Shown here piece by piece: positions 1 to 8,163 of a stretch of 9,930 nt of DNA. Source of the DNA: Scatosoma sp045655705 (GTDB lineage: Bacteria > Bacillota > Clostridia > Christensenellales > Borkfalkiaceae); NCBI GenBank assembly GCA_045655705.1, contig JAZOPU010000065.1:1-9930 (forward strand), read 5' to 3'. The stretch's first letter is position 1. Each line of letters opens with the position of its first letter. Below the pieces are notes generated by a model. It was not told the origin of the DNA, ran no database searches, and saw nothing but the letters and a program-made list of their open reading frames with translations. A program made the translations under genes and the position numbers.

Positions 1-29
1 TTGAAAAAGTCATAAAAATATGTTACAAT
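1..29 (+). promoter_or_regulatory. Sigma-A type promoter of the fakA operon
   Basis: A TTGAAA -35 box at 1-6 is followed by a 17-nt spacer and a TACAAT -10 box at 24-29, with an extended -10 TG at 21-22. Transcription should start near 36, giving a leader of about 30 nt before the GTG start at 65. The -35 box sits on the first base of the window, so elements further upstream cannot be seen. No operator was recognised. Confidence 0.75.
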
Positions 30-64
30 ATCCGTGTAATACTTACAATGGAAGGAGTTTTCTT

Positions 65-1735
65 GTGTTTACGGAAACAAAAAACACGATAGACGGCGTT
101 TTATTTGAAAAAATGATTTTGGGCGGGGTGGCGAATTTAAGAGCCAACCTGCAAAAAGTCAACGATTTGAACGTATTCCCGATTCCCGACGGCGATACGG
201 GCGAAAATATGTATTTAACATTACAAGGCGGTATGGACGGTTTACTTGGCGCAAGCGATAAATCGCTTGGGGAGAAAGCGCAAGCGATGGCGCAGGGTAT
301 GCTTCTTGGCGCGCGCGGGAATTCAGGCGTAATCTTATCCCAGCTCTTTTTCGGGCTTGCGGAAGGGTTAAAGGGGCTGTCTTATGCGTCGCTAACAGCC
401 TTTGGCAAGGCGCTCAAAGCGGGCGTGAAATGCGCCTACGGCGCGGTGGCGCACCCTGTCGAGGGCACAATCTTAACCGTAGCGCGCGAAGCGATTGAAA
501 ACACCTGCCAAAAAATCACGAACGACATCACGGTGGAAGAATTTTTCAGCGCGTATCTTGCGGAAATGAAAAAATCTCTGGAAAAAACTCCCGACCTTTT
601 AGCGGTACTCAAAGAATCGGGCGTGATTGATAGCGGCGGGGCAGGGCTTGTGTATATCACCGAAGGTTTTTGCCGTGCGCTCGGTGGGGAAACGGTGGAG
701 CGCGAAGTGGCGATCGCTGAAAAGAAAAAAGCCGTCGACCTTTCCAAATTCAACGAAAATTCCGTGATGCAATTTGGCTATTGCACGGAGCTTTTATTAC
801 AGCTCCAACGCTCGAAAACGGACGTGGATAATTTTTCCGTGGACGAACTTATAGCGTTTTTAGAAAGCGTGGGGGATTCGGTGGTTGCCTTTAAAACGGG
901 CACGATCGTGAAATTACACGTACACACAATGACGCCCTACAAGGCTTTGGAATACTGTCAACAATTCGGCGAATACTTGACCGTCAAGATTGAAAATATG
1001 ACGCTCCAACACAACGAAACGCACGAGGAAGCAGCGATTTCCGAAGACATAAAAATGCCCAAACGTGCGCGCAGGAAATATGCGACGGTTACCGTTGCCG
1101 CGGGCGAAGGTTTAAAGCAAACGTTTTTAGAAATGGGCGCGGACTACGTGATTTGCGGCGGGCAAACGAACAATCCCTCGTCCGAAGCGTTTATAACGGC
1201 GTTTGACGAAGTGAACGCCGACTGTATTTTCGTGCTCCCCAACAACGGCAATATCGTGCTTGCGGCAAAGCAGGCGGCGAATATCTACGAAGGCTCTAAA
1301 ATCGTCGTTGTAGAAAGCAAGAACGTAGGGCAAGGGTATTCGGCGTTATCTATGCTCGACTACACCCCAGAGAGCGACGAAGAAATCGCGGAAAATATGC
1401 GCGAGAGTATGCAGAGCGTGGTTACGGGTATGGTGGCGCGGTCGGTGCGTTCCACCACTTTAAACGGCGTGGACGTGGTAGACGGCGAATATATGGGCTT
1501 TACCGACCACAATATGCTCGTTTGCAAACCCACGAAAACGGAGGCGGTGCAAGCGCTTACTTTTGCTTTGAACGCCGAGCAAAAAGAGTTCGTGATTGCC
1601 GTATACGGCAAAAGCGTTACGCAGGCGGAAAAGCAAGAATTCCGCGCGTTTATGGAGCAAACGTATCCCAAAGTAGAAACGTATGAAATCGACGGCGGAC
1701 AAGACGTTTACGATTTTATACTCATTATAGAATAA
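65..1735 (+). CDS. fakA: Fatty acid kinase FakA (DAK2/DhaL-YloV family)
   Basis: FakA phosphorylates a fatty acid held by a FakB/DegV partner, using ATP, to make acyl-phosphate in the cytoplasm. The N-terminal DhaL-type kinase domain carries PDGDTGENM (residues 41-49), GARGNSG (82-88) and DSGGAGL (189-195), the Mg/ATP-binding pattern of this family. The middle domain has Cys240 and His285/His287 (in LHVHT), matching the Cys/His/His metal site described for S. aureus FakA. The C-terminal part, from about residue 325, fits the YloV partner-binding domain. The start is taken as GTG at 65, because GGAAGGAG at 50-57 lies 7 nt upstream. An in-frame ATG at 20 overlaps the promoter and is probably not transcribed. 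The protein is 556 aa, normal for the family. The DegV gene follows 11 nt after the stop, which supports the function. The motifs are seen; the activity is inferred from the family. Confidence 0.92.
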   Translation: MFTETKNTIDGVLFEKMILGGVANLRANLQKVNDLNVFPIPDGDTGENMYLTLQGGMDGLLGASDKSLGEKAQAMAQGMLLGARGNSGVILSQLFFGLAEGLKGLSYASLTAFGKALKAGVKCAYGAVAHPVEGTILTVAREAIENTCQKITNDITVEEFFSAYLAEMKKSLEKTPDLLAVLKESGVIDSGGAGLVYITEGFCRALGGETVEREVAIAEKKKAVDLSKFNENSVMQFGYCTELLLQLQRSKTDVDNFSVDELIAFLESVGDSVVAFKTGTIVKLHVHTMTPYKALEYCQQFGEYLTVKIENMTLQHNETHEEAAISEDIKMPKRARRKYATVTVAAGEGLKQTFLEMGADYVICGGQTNNPSSEAFITAFDEVNADCIFVLPNNGNIVLAAKQAANIYEGSKIVVVESKNVGQGYSALSMLDYTPESDEEIAENMRESMQSVVTGMVARSVRSTTLNGVDVVDGEYMGFTDHNMLVCKPTKTEAVQALTFALNAEQKEFVIAVYGKSVTQAEKQEFRAFMEQTYPKVETYEIDGGQDVYDFILIIE

Positions 1736-1746
1736 GGAGCTAACTT

Positions 1747-2634
1747 ATGAATAATTTCGTCGTTTTAACGGACACGGGCAGTGATCTTGAAAAAGAGCTT
1801 CGCGAAAAGTTTGATATCGAATACGTGCCTATGCGCTTTTCCTACGAGGGCAAGGACTACGAAGCGAACCTTGACTGGCCGGTATTTTCCGCGCACGAGT
1901 TTTATCAGCGTATGCGCGAGGGCGGACGCTTTCTCACCGCGCAGGTACTCGCTTCAAGCTATCAAGAAGCGTTTGAAAAATTCCTTTCCGAAGGCAAAGA
2001 CGTGTTATATATCAGTTGTTCTTCGGCGCTTTCCGCGGGTATCCACACGGCAAGACGTATCGCGGAAGAAACGCTCAAAGCGTATCCCGACAGGAAAATT
2101 ATTTGTGTCGACGGCTTGCGCTCGTGCCATGCTTTGGGGCTGATTGCCATTCACGCCAGCGAGTTGCGTGGCGAAGGCAAAACGATTGACGAAACGGCGG
2201 CTTGGGTGGAAGAAAAAAAGCTCACCATGCACATGATCGGTTCGGTGGATAAGCTTACCTATTTAAAGCAAGCGGGCAGGGTGAGTGCGGCGAGCGCGTT
2301 CTTTGGCGGGCTACTCAATATTAAGCCGATTATCATTGCCGACGCACAAGGCAGAAATTTTGCCTGTGAAAAGATAAAGGGCAGAAAAAATGCAATGGCG
2401 CGTATGGTGGAGCTTGCCAAAGAAAGCTATGACCAAGTGCCTTATGAACGCGCGTTTATCAGTCACGCGGATTGCCCCGAAGAAGCGGAAGAACTCAAAA
2501 CAATGCTCATAACCGCGCTTGGCAAAGAAATTGACGTGCATATCGGCTATATCGGACCTTGCGTGGGTGCGTCCACAGGTCCTGACACGCTTTCCATCAA
2601 CTTCCACGCCAACAAAGTCGAGGTAAACGCGTAA
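1747..2634 (+). CDS. DegV family fatty-acid binding protein (FakB-like partner of FakA)
   Basis: DegV/FakB proteins hold one fatty acid in a buried tunnel and present its carboxyl group to FakA. At 295 aa this has the usual length. Visible family motifs are LTDTGSDL (residues 7-14), FLTAQ with Thr64, ISCSSALSAG (89-98, Ser92/Ser93), YLKQAGRVS (172-180) with LLNIKPI (189-195), and GPCVGASTGPDTL (270-282). Thr and Ser at the first sites match carboxylate-contacting residues known in FakB. The last motif usually reads G-x-H-x-GPG; here the His is Ser276 and the final Gly is Asp280. The gene has AAGGAG at 1734-1739, 7 nt before the ATG, overlapping the fakA stop, so the two are probably translated together. 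Being in the fakA operon makes a FakB role likely. Which fatty acid it prefers cannot be read from the sequence. Confidence 0.9.
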   Translation: MNNFVVLTDTGSDLEKELREKFDIEYVPMRFSYEGKDYEANLDWPVFSAHEFYQRMREGGRFLTAQVLASSYQEAFEKFLSEGKDVLYISCSSALSAGIHTARRIAEETLKAYPDRKIICVDGLRSCHALGLIAIHASELRGEGKTIDETAAWVEEKKLTMHMIGSVDKLTYLKQAGRVSAASAFFGGLLNIKPIIIADAQGRNFACEKIKGRKNAMARMVELAKESYDQVPYERAFISHADCPEEAEELKTMLITALGKEIDVHIGYIGPCVGASTGPDTLSINFHANKVEVNA

Positions 2635-3347
2635 TGGCAAAAAAAGAGTTCAAGGTATTCAGCCGTTTCCAGCCCGTATATAAGCCTTTCCGCTTGATTA
2701 TGCGTTTGATTTTCAAAAAACCCAAGGTGATCAACCTTGCGGGCGAGATTGCAGACAAGAGTATCGTGCTTGCCAACCATTCGGCAAAGAGCGGTCCGCC
2801 GAGCTTGGATTTATATTTCCCCAAAAAGACGGCAAAATGGGGCGCGCACGAAATGTTTGAAAATTATTCCGCGCGAAAGGCGTATTTGCGCGATATCTTA
2901 TATATCAAAAAATGCGGTAAAAAACCCGGGTTTAAAACGTCGCTTATCTCGTCGATACTCGCCGTGTTTAATCCTTTGGTATATAAGGGAATGTGGATGC
3001 TACCCACCTATCCCGACGGGCGTTTATCCAAAACCCTTCGATATAGCTCGAAAGTGTTAGACGCGAATATTCCCGTTATGATTTTCCCCGAAAACTCCAA
3101 CGACGGCTATAAAGACGTTTTAACGGAATTCTTCCCCGGGTTCGTTATGCTCGCGGAAAAATACTACCGCGCCACAGGCGAAGATTTACCCGTGTATCCC
3201 GTTTATTACAGCGTGAAAAAACATATTATGGTAATTGACAAACCGCTGTTTATACAGGATATGGTAAAGCAGGGGTTAGACAGATACCAAATAGCGGAAA
3301 AGTTCTGCGAAAAGGTCAACGATTTATATTATCAATACGTACAATAA
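2634..3347 (+). CDS. PlsC-like (LPLAT superfamily) acyltransferase, divergent
   Basis: This is probably an acyl-glycerophosphate-type acyltransferase moving acyl groups to a lipid acceptor at the membrane. ANHSAKSGPPSLDLYFP (47-63) resembles acyltransferase block I, but the acidic residue lies 10 positions after His49 (H-X9-D) rather than in the usual H-X4-D. PVMIFPENSNDGY (147-159) corresponds to the FPEGTR block III, and LPVYPVYY (185-192) to the last block. MLPTYPDGR (122-130) may be block II. The N-terminus is basic and amphipathic (VYKPFRLIMRLIFKKP), which suits membrane contact; there is no clear signal peptide. The ATG overlaps the upstream stop by one base (TAATG), and GAGGT at 2620-2624 serves as ribosome binding site. 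At 237 aa it is the normal size for PlsC-like enzymes. Sitting after fakA and the DegV gene, it fits a role in incorporating fatty acids into lipids. The superfamily is fairly sure; the exact acceptor is unknown. Confidence 0.72.
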   Translation: MAKKEFKVFSRFQPVYKPFRLIMRLIFKKPKVINLAGEIADKSIVLANHSAKSGPPSLDLYFPKKTAKWGAHEMFENYSARKAYLRDILYIKKCGKKPGFKTSLISSILAVFNPLVYKGMWMLPTYPDGRLSKTLRYSSKVLDANIPVMIFPENSNDGYKDVLTEFFPGFVMLAEKYYRATGEDLPVYPVYYSVKKHIMVIDKPLFIQDMVKQGLDRYQIAEKFCEKVNDLYYQYVQ

Positions 3348-3353
3348 GCAAAA

Positions 3354-3373
3354 ACGCCGACGGCCGTCGGCGT
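3354..3373. terminator. Bidirectional intrinsic terminator between convergent operons
   Basis: ACGCCGACGG followed by CCGTCGGCGT is a perfect 20-nt palindrome with a GC-rich stem, folding with a GGCC loop. It lies 6 nt after the acyltransferase stop and 9 nt from the GH2 stop. Minus-strand transcripts run into a short U tract (TTTT, continuing from the T-ending stem). Plus-strand transcripts meet the weaker GTTTATTT. It can serve both operons, but better on the minus strand. Confidence 0.8.
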
Positions 3374-3382
3374 GTTTATTTC

Positions 3383-5092
3383 TCACTCCGTTAAACTGTC
3401 GTTAATTCTACGCATAAATTCCACGGGGACTTTGATAATTTCTCTATCATACGTTACAAGACCGTTGATTTCGTCTTCCACGTCGGATACTTGCGTGTAG
3501 ATACAAGCGCAAAGACCGCGGTTTATCAGCGGTTTTACCTTTTTGAGATATAATTTTTCCAACGCCTTTAAAAGGGATTTTTGCGTTTTGAATTTTTTAT
3601 ACCCAAACTCTTTTTCGGAGAACGTATGCCCGTTGCAAAGCATCGAATACCCGCCGAATTCACTCAGTACCACAGGACGAGAATCGCGCGGAACTTTCAA
3701 GGGCGTATAATAAGTGTGCAAGCTTTTCAGCGTGGTTTTTTCCTCGCCCTGGTCGTGCCAACCGCTCACCGCATCAATGATACGGGTGTTGTCTTTTTCT
3801 TGCACGTATTTCGTCCATTTTTCCGAATCGAACTGTCCCCAACCCTCGTTGAAAATCGTCCAAAGCCCGATACACACGCAGTTATATAAGCTATCCAAGG
3901 TTTCGTCTACGGACAAGGCAAACTCTTCTCTGCCCAGCTCGTTTTCCCGCGCAAAATACTTATAATCGTTATCGCGGTGGTGAAAGCCCAAAAAGGGGAA
4001 CGCCGCGATATGCGTGAATTTATATTCCCCGCCGCCATTGACAAAATCCTGCCACACGATAAGCCCCAGCCTATCACAATGATAATACCAGCGCATCGGC
4101 TCTAATTTGATATGCTTTCTCACCGTGTTAAAGCCCATATCTTTGAGCATTTTCAGCTCGTCAACAATCGCTTGATCGTTCGGGTGGGTGAGCATACCGT
4201 CCGACCAGTACCCCTGATCAAGCACACCGCTAAAAAAGTAGGGCTTGCCGTTGAGCGTGAGTCTTGCCACACCCTTTTCGTCTACCGTTTGCCCAAACGA
4301 CCGCACGCCGAAATAGGAACGCAACTCGTCTTTTCCGCTCGTTATCACGATATCGTAGAGCTTGGGTTTTTCAGGCGACCAAAGCTGAAAATCCGCTTTG
4401 ATTTGTATCTCGTTAGTATATTCGCCCGTAAAAATCTCTTTATCGCCGTCAAAGACGGTGATTTTTTGCGTTTGCCCGCCACAATCCGAACAAATGCGCA
4501 CGGATTTTTCCTTTGCGCAAGGGGTGATTTTTAAATTTTTGATATGTGTTTTTGGCATAAACTCCAACCACACCGTTTGCCAAATCCCGCTTTGCGGGGT
4601 ATACCAAATCCCGCCCCGTTTGTCGCTTTGCTTTCCGCGCGCACCGCTGTTTCTCGTGCCTTCGTCCTTGCAAACGACCGTTATTTCGTTTTCGCCCACG
4701 GCAACGAACGGAGTGATATCCAGCGTAAACGGCGTGAAACCGCCCTTATGCGCACCGACTTTATTTTCCCCAATAAACACTTCACATTCGCTATCCACCG
4801 CACCGAAATGCAACGCCACGCACCCGCTTGTTTGTTGCTCCGTCAAAGAAAAAATGCGTTTATAAATAAGCGTTTGTCCGCTTTCCAAGCGGAACTCCCC
4901 GCCGATACCGCTATTTAGCGTTTCGGGGGAAAAGGGTACGAGAATTTTGCCTTGAAAAAGGGTGGTTTTGCCGTCCGTTTTTTCTATCGACCATTCGCCG
5001 TTTAAATTTTGCCAAGCTTTACGCATGGCTTGGGGGGCAGGGTGCTCGCCGTGGGGGATTTTGCCTATATCATATCTGGTTTTGAGTTGCAT
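3383..5092 (-). CDS. Glycoside hydrolase family 2 (beta-galactosidase/beta-glucuronidase-like)
   Basis: GH2 enzymes remove terminal beta-linked sugars by a retaining mechanism. The N-terminal jelly-roll sugar-binding domain begins with the typical WQNLNGEW (27-34), and an immunoglobulin-like domain follows to about residue 265. The TIM barrel holds FNTVRKHIKLEPMRWYYHCD (321-340) and LIVWQDFVNGG (344-354). The acid/base Glu416 lies in TIFNEGW (412-418), and the nucleophile Glu478 in VLSEFGG (475-481), so both catalytic residues are present. At 569 aa it is a short GH2, about half the size of LacZ and lacking the large C-terminal domains. There is no signal peptide, so it should act in the cytoplasm on imported oligosaccharides. 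AAGGAG lies 7 nt upstream of the ATG, inside the end of the transporter gene, and the reading frames overlap by 23 nt, suggesting translational coupling. The exact substrate cannot be told. Confidence 0.9.
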   Translation of the reverse strand: MQLKTRYDIGKIPHGEHPAPQAMRKAWQNLNGEWSIEKTDGKTTLFQGKILVPFSPETLNSGIGGEFRLESGQTLIYKRIFSLTEQQTSGCVALHFGAVDSECEVFIGENKVGAHKGGFTPFTLDITPFVAVGENEITVVCKDEGTRNSGARGKQSDKRGGIWYTPQSGIWQTVWLEFMPKTHIKNLKITPCAKEKSVRICSDCGGQTQKITVFDGDKEIFTGEYTNEIQIKADFQLWSPEKPKLYDIVITSGKDELRSYFGVRSFGQTVDEKGVARLTLNGKPYFFSGVLDQGYWSDGMLTHPNDQAIVDELKMLKDMGFNTVRKHIKLEPMRWYYHCDRLGLIVWQDFVNGGGEYKFTHIAAFPFLGFHHRDNDYKYFARENELGREEFALSVDETLDSLYNCVCIGLWTIFNEGWGQFDSEKWTKYVQEKDNTRIIDAVSGWHDQGEEKTTLKSLHTYYTPLKVPRDSRPVVLSEFGGYSMLCNGHTFSEKEFGYKKFKTQKSLLKALEKLYLKKVKPLINRGLCACIYTQVSDVEDEINGLVTYDREIIKVPVEFMRRINDSLTE

Positions 5093-6428
5093 TTTTTTGC
5101 TCCTTATTTCTTTTTACCGCGCCCGTCAAAAAAGGAATGACGGCGAAAATCAAAACCGCGACGATCGCGCCCGCTAAAAATATTTCAGGGGCGGGGATAT
5201 ACAGCGTCGTCATAATATCCGCACCCGCGTTTTCGGGCAGGGGATTTGCCGCCGCCTTATTGATCGCGTTCCCGATGGCAGGCCCTGCAAGCATGGGAAT
5301 AAGTACGCTGAAAATCATTCTAACCCCTTGCAATTTTCCTGCGTCCGCCGTGGGCGTATGATCGCGCACGAGCGCACCGCAAAGCGCGGACACGAGAATA
5401 TAACCCGTGATCATCACAAACCCCGCCACGCCGAAAAACAACAAGGTTATAGCTTTGCCCGTAAGATAGGAAAAGGCGTACATACCCAAAAGCCCGATGG
5501 CAAAAACACCCGAAGCGATATATAGCATTTTGGATTTATTCTTGCGGTCGGAGAGCCGTCCGAGCGGAATATTCACGCCCGCGCCAAGCAATATCGCAAG
5601 TCCGAACACCACGCTATATTCCACCACGCTAAATCCTAAATAGGTTTTCATAAAAATAATCAAATAGGGCATAAAAATTTGACACGCCACGCCGTATACG
5701 CCCATAACGCACAAGGTAAGATACAAGGGCGCGTTGGTTTTGATAACGGTTGGTTTAAAACCGTAGACGATATCTTTGAGCGAGCCTTGTTTTATAAGTG
5801 CGGGGCTGTCTTGTATATGGAAAACACCCAAAACCCCGCAAAGGGTAATCACCGCCCCTAAACTGAAAAACAACCCTTTATAGCCGATAAACGACACCAA
5901 AATACCAAACCCGCCCGCAACGATCAGCATGGCTACAAGGGGGAGAATGGAGAGCACGCTTTCCACCTTTCCGCGAAAGCTTTCCTTGGTATTGTCCGTT
6001 ACCCACGCGTTGAACGCGGCGTCGTTTGCCGTCGAGCCGAACACCGTCATCACGCAATCGAGCGCAACGGTGAGCGCGAGCGCGATCGTGATCGCTTTCG
6101 CCGTTTCCACACCAAAGAGCTTTTGCATATTTTCCGTCGTCATAAACCCGAACGCCGCCACCGTCAAGCCCCAAATGATATACCCGTAAGACACGAAAAA
6201 GCGGCGGTTGCCCGTTTTATCCGACAGCGTGCCCGCAATAAGCGTGGTAAGCGTTGCCGTAACGCCCGAAAGCTGGACCATAAGCGTAACCGCGTCTAAA
6301 TTGGGTGCGATCGTTTCAAACACGAACAGGTTGAAATACATATTTTCCACCGCCCACGCGATTTGTCCGATCAGCCCAAAAAGCAATAAAATAAACCAGC
6401 TTTGTTTGGAAAATTCTTCTCTTTTCAT
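5070..6428 (-). CDS. MFS transporter, probable glycoside importer
   Basis: This is a 452-aa membrane protein with about 12 hydrophobic segments in two halves. The MFS loop 2-3 signature GTLSDKTGNRR is at 66-76, and its repeat GRLSDRKNKSK at 290-300 in the second half, as expected of the duplicated MFS fold. DHTPTADAGKLQGVRMIF (356-373) resembles the loop of MFS/GPH-like carriers that accompany glycosidases in Firmicutes. The start ATG lies in an ATGA overlap with the rqcH stop, and AAGGAG is 8 nt upstream. It is followed at once by the overlapping GH2 gene, so import of a beta-linked oligosaccharide or glycoside is the natural guess. The family is sure, the substrate and coupling ion are not. 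The C-terminal tail is short, polar and basic (KRNKEQKN). Confidence 0.85.
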   Translation of the reverse strand: MKREEFSKQSWFILLLFGLIGQIAWAVENMYFNLFVFETIAPNLDAVTLMVQLSGVTATLTTLIAGTLSDKTGNRRFFVSYGYIIWGLTVAAFGFMTTENMQKLFGVETAKAITIALALTVALDCVMTVFGSTANDAAFNAWVTDNTKESFRGKVESVLSILPLVAMLIVAGGFGILVSFIGYKGLFFSLGAVITLCGVLGVFHIQDSPALIKQGSLKDIVYGFKPTVIKTNAPLYLTLCVMGVYGVACQIFMPYLIIFMKTYLGFSVVEYSVVFGLAILLGAGVNIPLGRLSDRKNKSKMLYIASGVFAIGLLGMYAFSYLTGKAITLLFFGVAGFVMITGYILVSALCGALVRDHTPTADAGKLQGVRMIFSVLIPMLAGPAIGNAINKAAANPLPENAGADIMTTLYIPAPEIFLAGAIVAVLIFAVIPFLTGAVKRNKEQKNATQNQI

Positions 6429-8098
6429 TCGTTTTTCTCCTTTTGCGGTGCTCTTGGTTGCACGAGCAGGGTTTTATAATCGGTATAGTTCACGAACCCT
6501 GCCTTGCTTCCACTGGGTTTTTTCACCGTTTTTTTCTTGCAGTAATCAATAGGGATTTTATCCGCTTGTTTGCCTTCGGAATAATACGCGCAAAGCTCGG
6601 CGGCAAAAAGCAACACGCTATCGGGCACGCTTTTTCCTTCCGTCTTAATAATCACGTGCGCGGAATGGTATTTTTGCGCGTGTAGCCAAATATCGTCCGC
6701 GTGCGCGGTTTTAAGAAGTCTATCGTTTTGTAAATTATTCCTGCCCGCGAGCACGCAAAACCCTTCCTTTTCAAACTCCCGAAAGGGGATTTCCGCTTGC
6801 TTTTTCGCACCGATTTTTTTCACAGGCTCGCGCATAAGCCCCAAGCCCACAAGCTCCGTTTCTATCTCTTTGAGATCGTCCGCCGTTTCCGCGCGGGCGA
6901 TAGAAAAAGACACGCTCCCTGCGTATTCTATTTCTCGCTCGTCCCGTTTTTGCATAGGCAAAAGCACTTCCTTGGTGCGTTTTTGTTTGTTATAAATTTT
7001 AAAATACTTTTGCGCGTTTTGGGCGGGCGTACGCGTTTCGTCCAAAGCAATTTTGAGCGTTGCTAAGTCGTACCAGTTTTCCAGCTCCACGCTTTTTGCG
7101 CCCTTTTCCACGCGGTAGATATTCGCCGTCAAAAGCTCGCCTTTTATGCGGTTTTCTTCCGCTTTTTCGGCTTCTTTGAGCCGTTCGAGCGTTTCTTGCA
7201 ACCGTTTTTGCGCCTTTTTTCGGAGCGTGTGCACCGCGCTTTCCAATTTGCGTTTTTTATCCGCGAACGCTTTATCGCTTTCCCGCAAAGAATAAAATTC
7301 GTCTTCCGCTTTCATAAGCGAGGGCATCGTTTTTGCGCCCTGCACCTCAAAGGCAAAATAATCGTTTTTTTTAAGGCAGGGCTTACACGGCTCGTTTTGA
7401 AAAAATTTTACGGAAAAGCTGGCAAGATCGGGCGCGTCTTTTGCGCGCAAGACAAGCTCTCGCGCCGTCGAAAGGGCGTAGCCTGCCACCTTTTCAAAGA
7501 AAAATTTTGCCAAGCTTTCTATCTCGTAGCCTTCTTTATGCAAGGCGTAGAACGCGTTTAGTGCAGTTCGTATTTCTGTTTCGTTTACGGGGCTTATTTT
7601 ATCCTGTGGCGCGGGGTAGGCGTATTTTGCCCCGGGGAGCAATACGCGGTGGTTTTCGTCCGTGAGCGGTGCGCTTTTGAGCGCGCCCAAAACCACGCCC
7701 TTTTCCACGAGTACGATATTGGAATATTTACCCATAAGCTCGCAAACGAGCGTGCGATGGCTTTGCGAAAAATCGGTGGTACAATGCAAATTGATTTCAA
7801 TAATACGCTCGTGGGCGGGTTGGGAAAAGCCTAAAATTTCCGCGTTTTGCAGGTGCTTTCTAAGCAGCATACAAAAATTCGGCGGGATTGCGAGCGGTTC
7901 TTTCTCCAAGGACGAAAGACACACGCGCGCGCCCGTTGCGTGCGCGCTTAAAAGGAGCTTGACGGTGGTTTTGCCCGTGTAAACGGTGAAAGTCAGCTCG
8001 TCTTTGCTCGATTGCGTTATTTTATTGATTTTTCCGTGGGTTAATAGCGCGTTTAGCTCGCTGTTTAGCCTTTGGATATGGAATGCGTCTTGGGGCAT
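6425..8098 (-). CDS. rqcH: RqcH / NFACT family ribosome quality control protein (Rqc2 homolog)
   Basis: RqcH binds obstructed 50S subunits carrying peptidyl-tRNA and recruits tRNA-Ala to add C-terminal alanine tails that mark the chain for degradation. The NFACT-N domain spans about 1-230 and includes ELMGKYSNIVLV (120-131) and ERIIEI (97-102). A Lys/Glu-rich coiled-coil stretch (about 265-420) follows. The NFACT-R domain (about 440-548) has GRNNLQNDRLL (452-462), DDIWLHAQ (468-475), HVIIKTEG (481-488) and KKPSGSKAGFVNYTDYKTLL (526-545). The total of 557 aa is typical. The pair known as Asp97-Arg98 in B. subtilis RqcH reads Glu97-Arg98 here, a conservative change. GGAG lies 6 nt before the ATG. 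The gene heads the operon with the transporter and GH2 genes. Older annotations call this family fibronectin-binding protein, a misleading name for a cytoplasmic ribosome factor. Confidence 0.93.
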   Translation of the reverse strand: MPQDAFHIQRLNSELNALLTHGKINKITQSSKDELTFTVYTGKTTVKLLLSAHATGARVCLSSLEKEPLAIPPNFCMLLRKHLQNAEILGFSQPAHERIIEINLHCTTDFSQSHRTLVCELMGKYSNIVLVEKGVVLGALKSAPLTDENHRVLLPGAKYAYPAPQDKISPVNETEIRTALNAFYALHKEGYEIESLAKFFFEKVAGYALSTARELVLRAKDAPDLASFSVKFFQNEPCKPCLKKNDYFAFEVQGAKTMPSLMKAEDEFYSLRESDKAFADKKRKLESAVHTLRKKAQKRLQETLERLKEAEKAEENRIKGELLTANIYRVEKGAKSVELENWYDLATLKIALDETRTPAQNAQKYFKIYNKQKRTKEVLLPMQKRDEREIEYAGSVSFSIARAETADDLKEIETELVGLGLMREPVKKIGAKKQAEIPFREFEKEGFCVLAGRNNLQNDRLLKTAHADDIWLHAQKYHSAHVIIKTEGKSVPDSVLLFAAELCAYYSEGKQADKIPIDYCKKKTVKKPSGSKAGFVNYTDYKTLLVQPRAPQKEKNE

Positions 8099-8163
8099 AC
8101 GGTTCTCCGTCCGCGCAAAGAAAAAACGGCAAAATTCTTCCTTGCGCGCAAATCTTTTCTTAA

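Noticed and set aside
436..753. 105-codon minus-strand frame opposite fakA
   Set aside because: It is a shadow of fakA, low in complexity and without its own start signals.
4112..4534. 140-codon plus-strand frame opposite the GH2 gene
   Set aside because: It is an antisense shadow of a gene with clear catalytic motifs; it has no family signature or good ribosome binding site.
8112..8148. Hairpin in the rqcH leader as a riboswitch or attenuator
   Set aside because: The stem is only 7 bp with a 23-nt loop and no U tract; no known riboswitch core was recognised in the roughly 60-nt leader.
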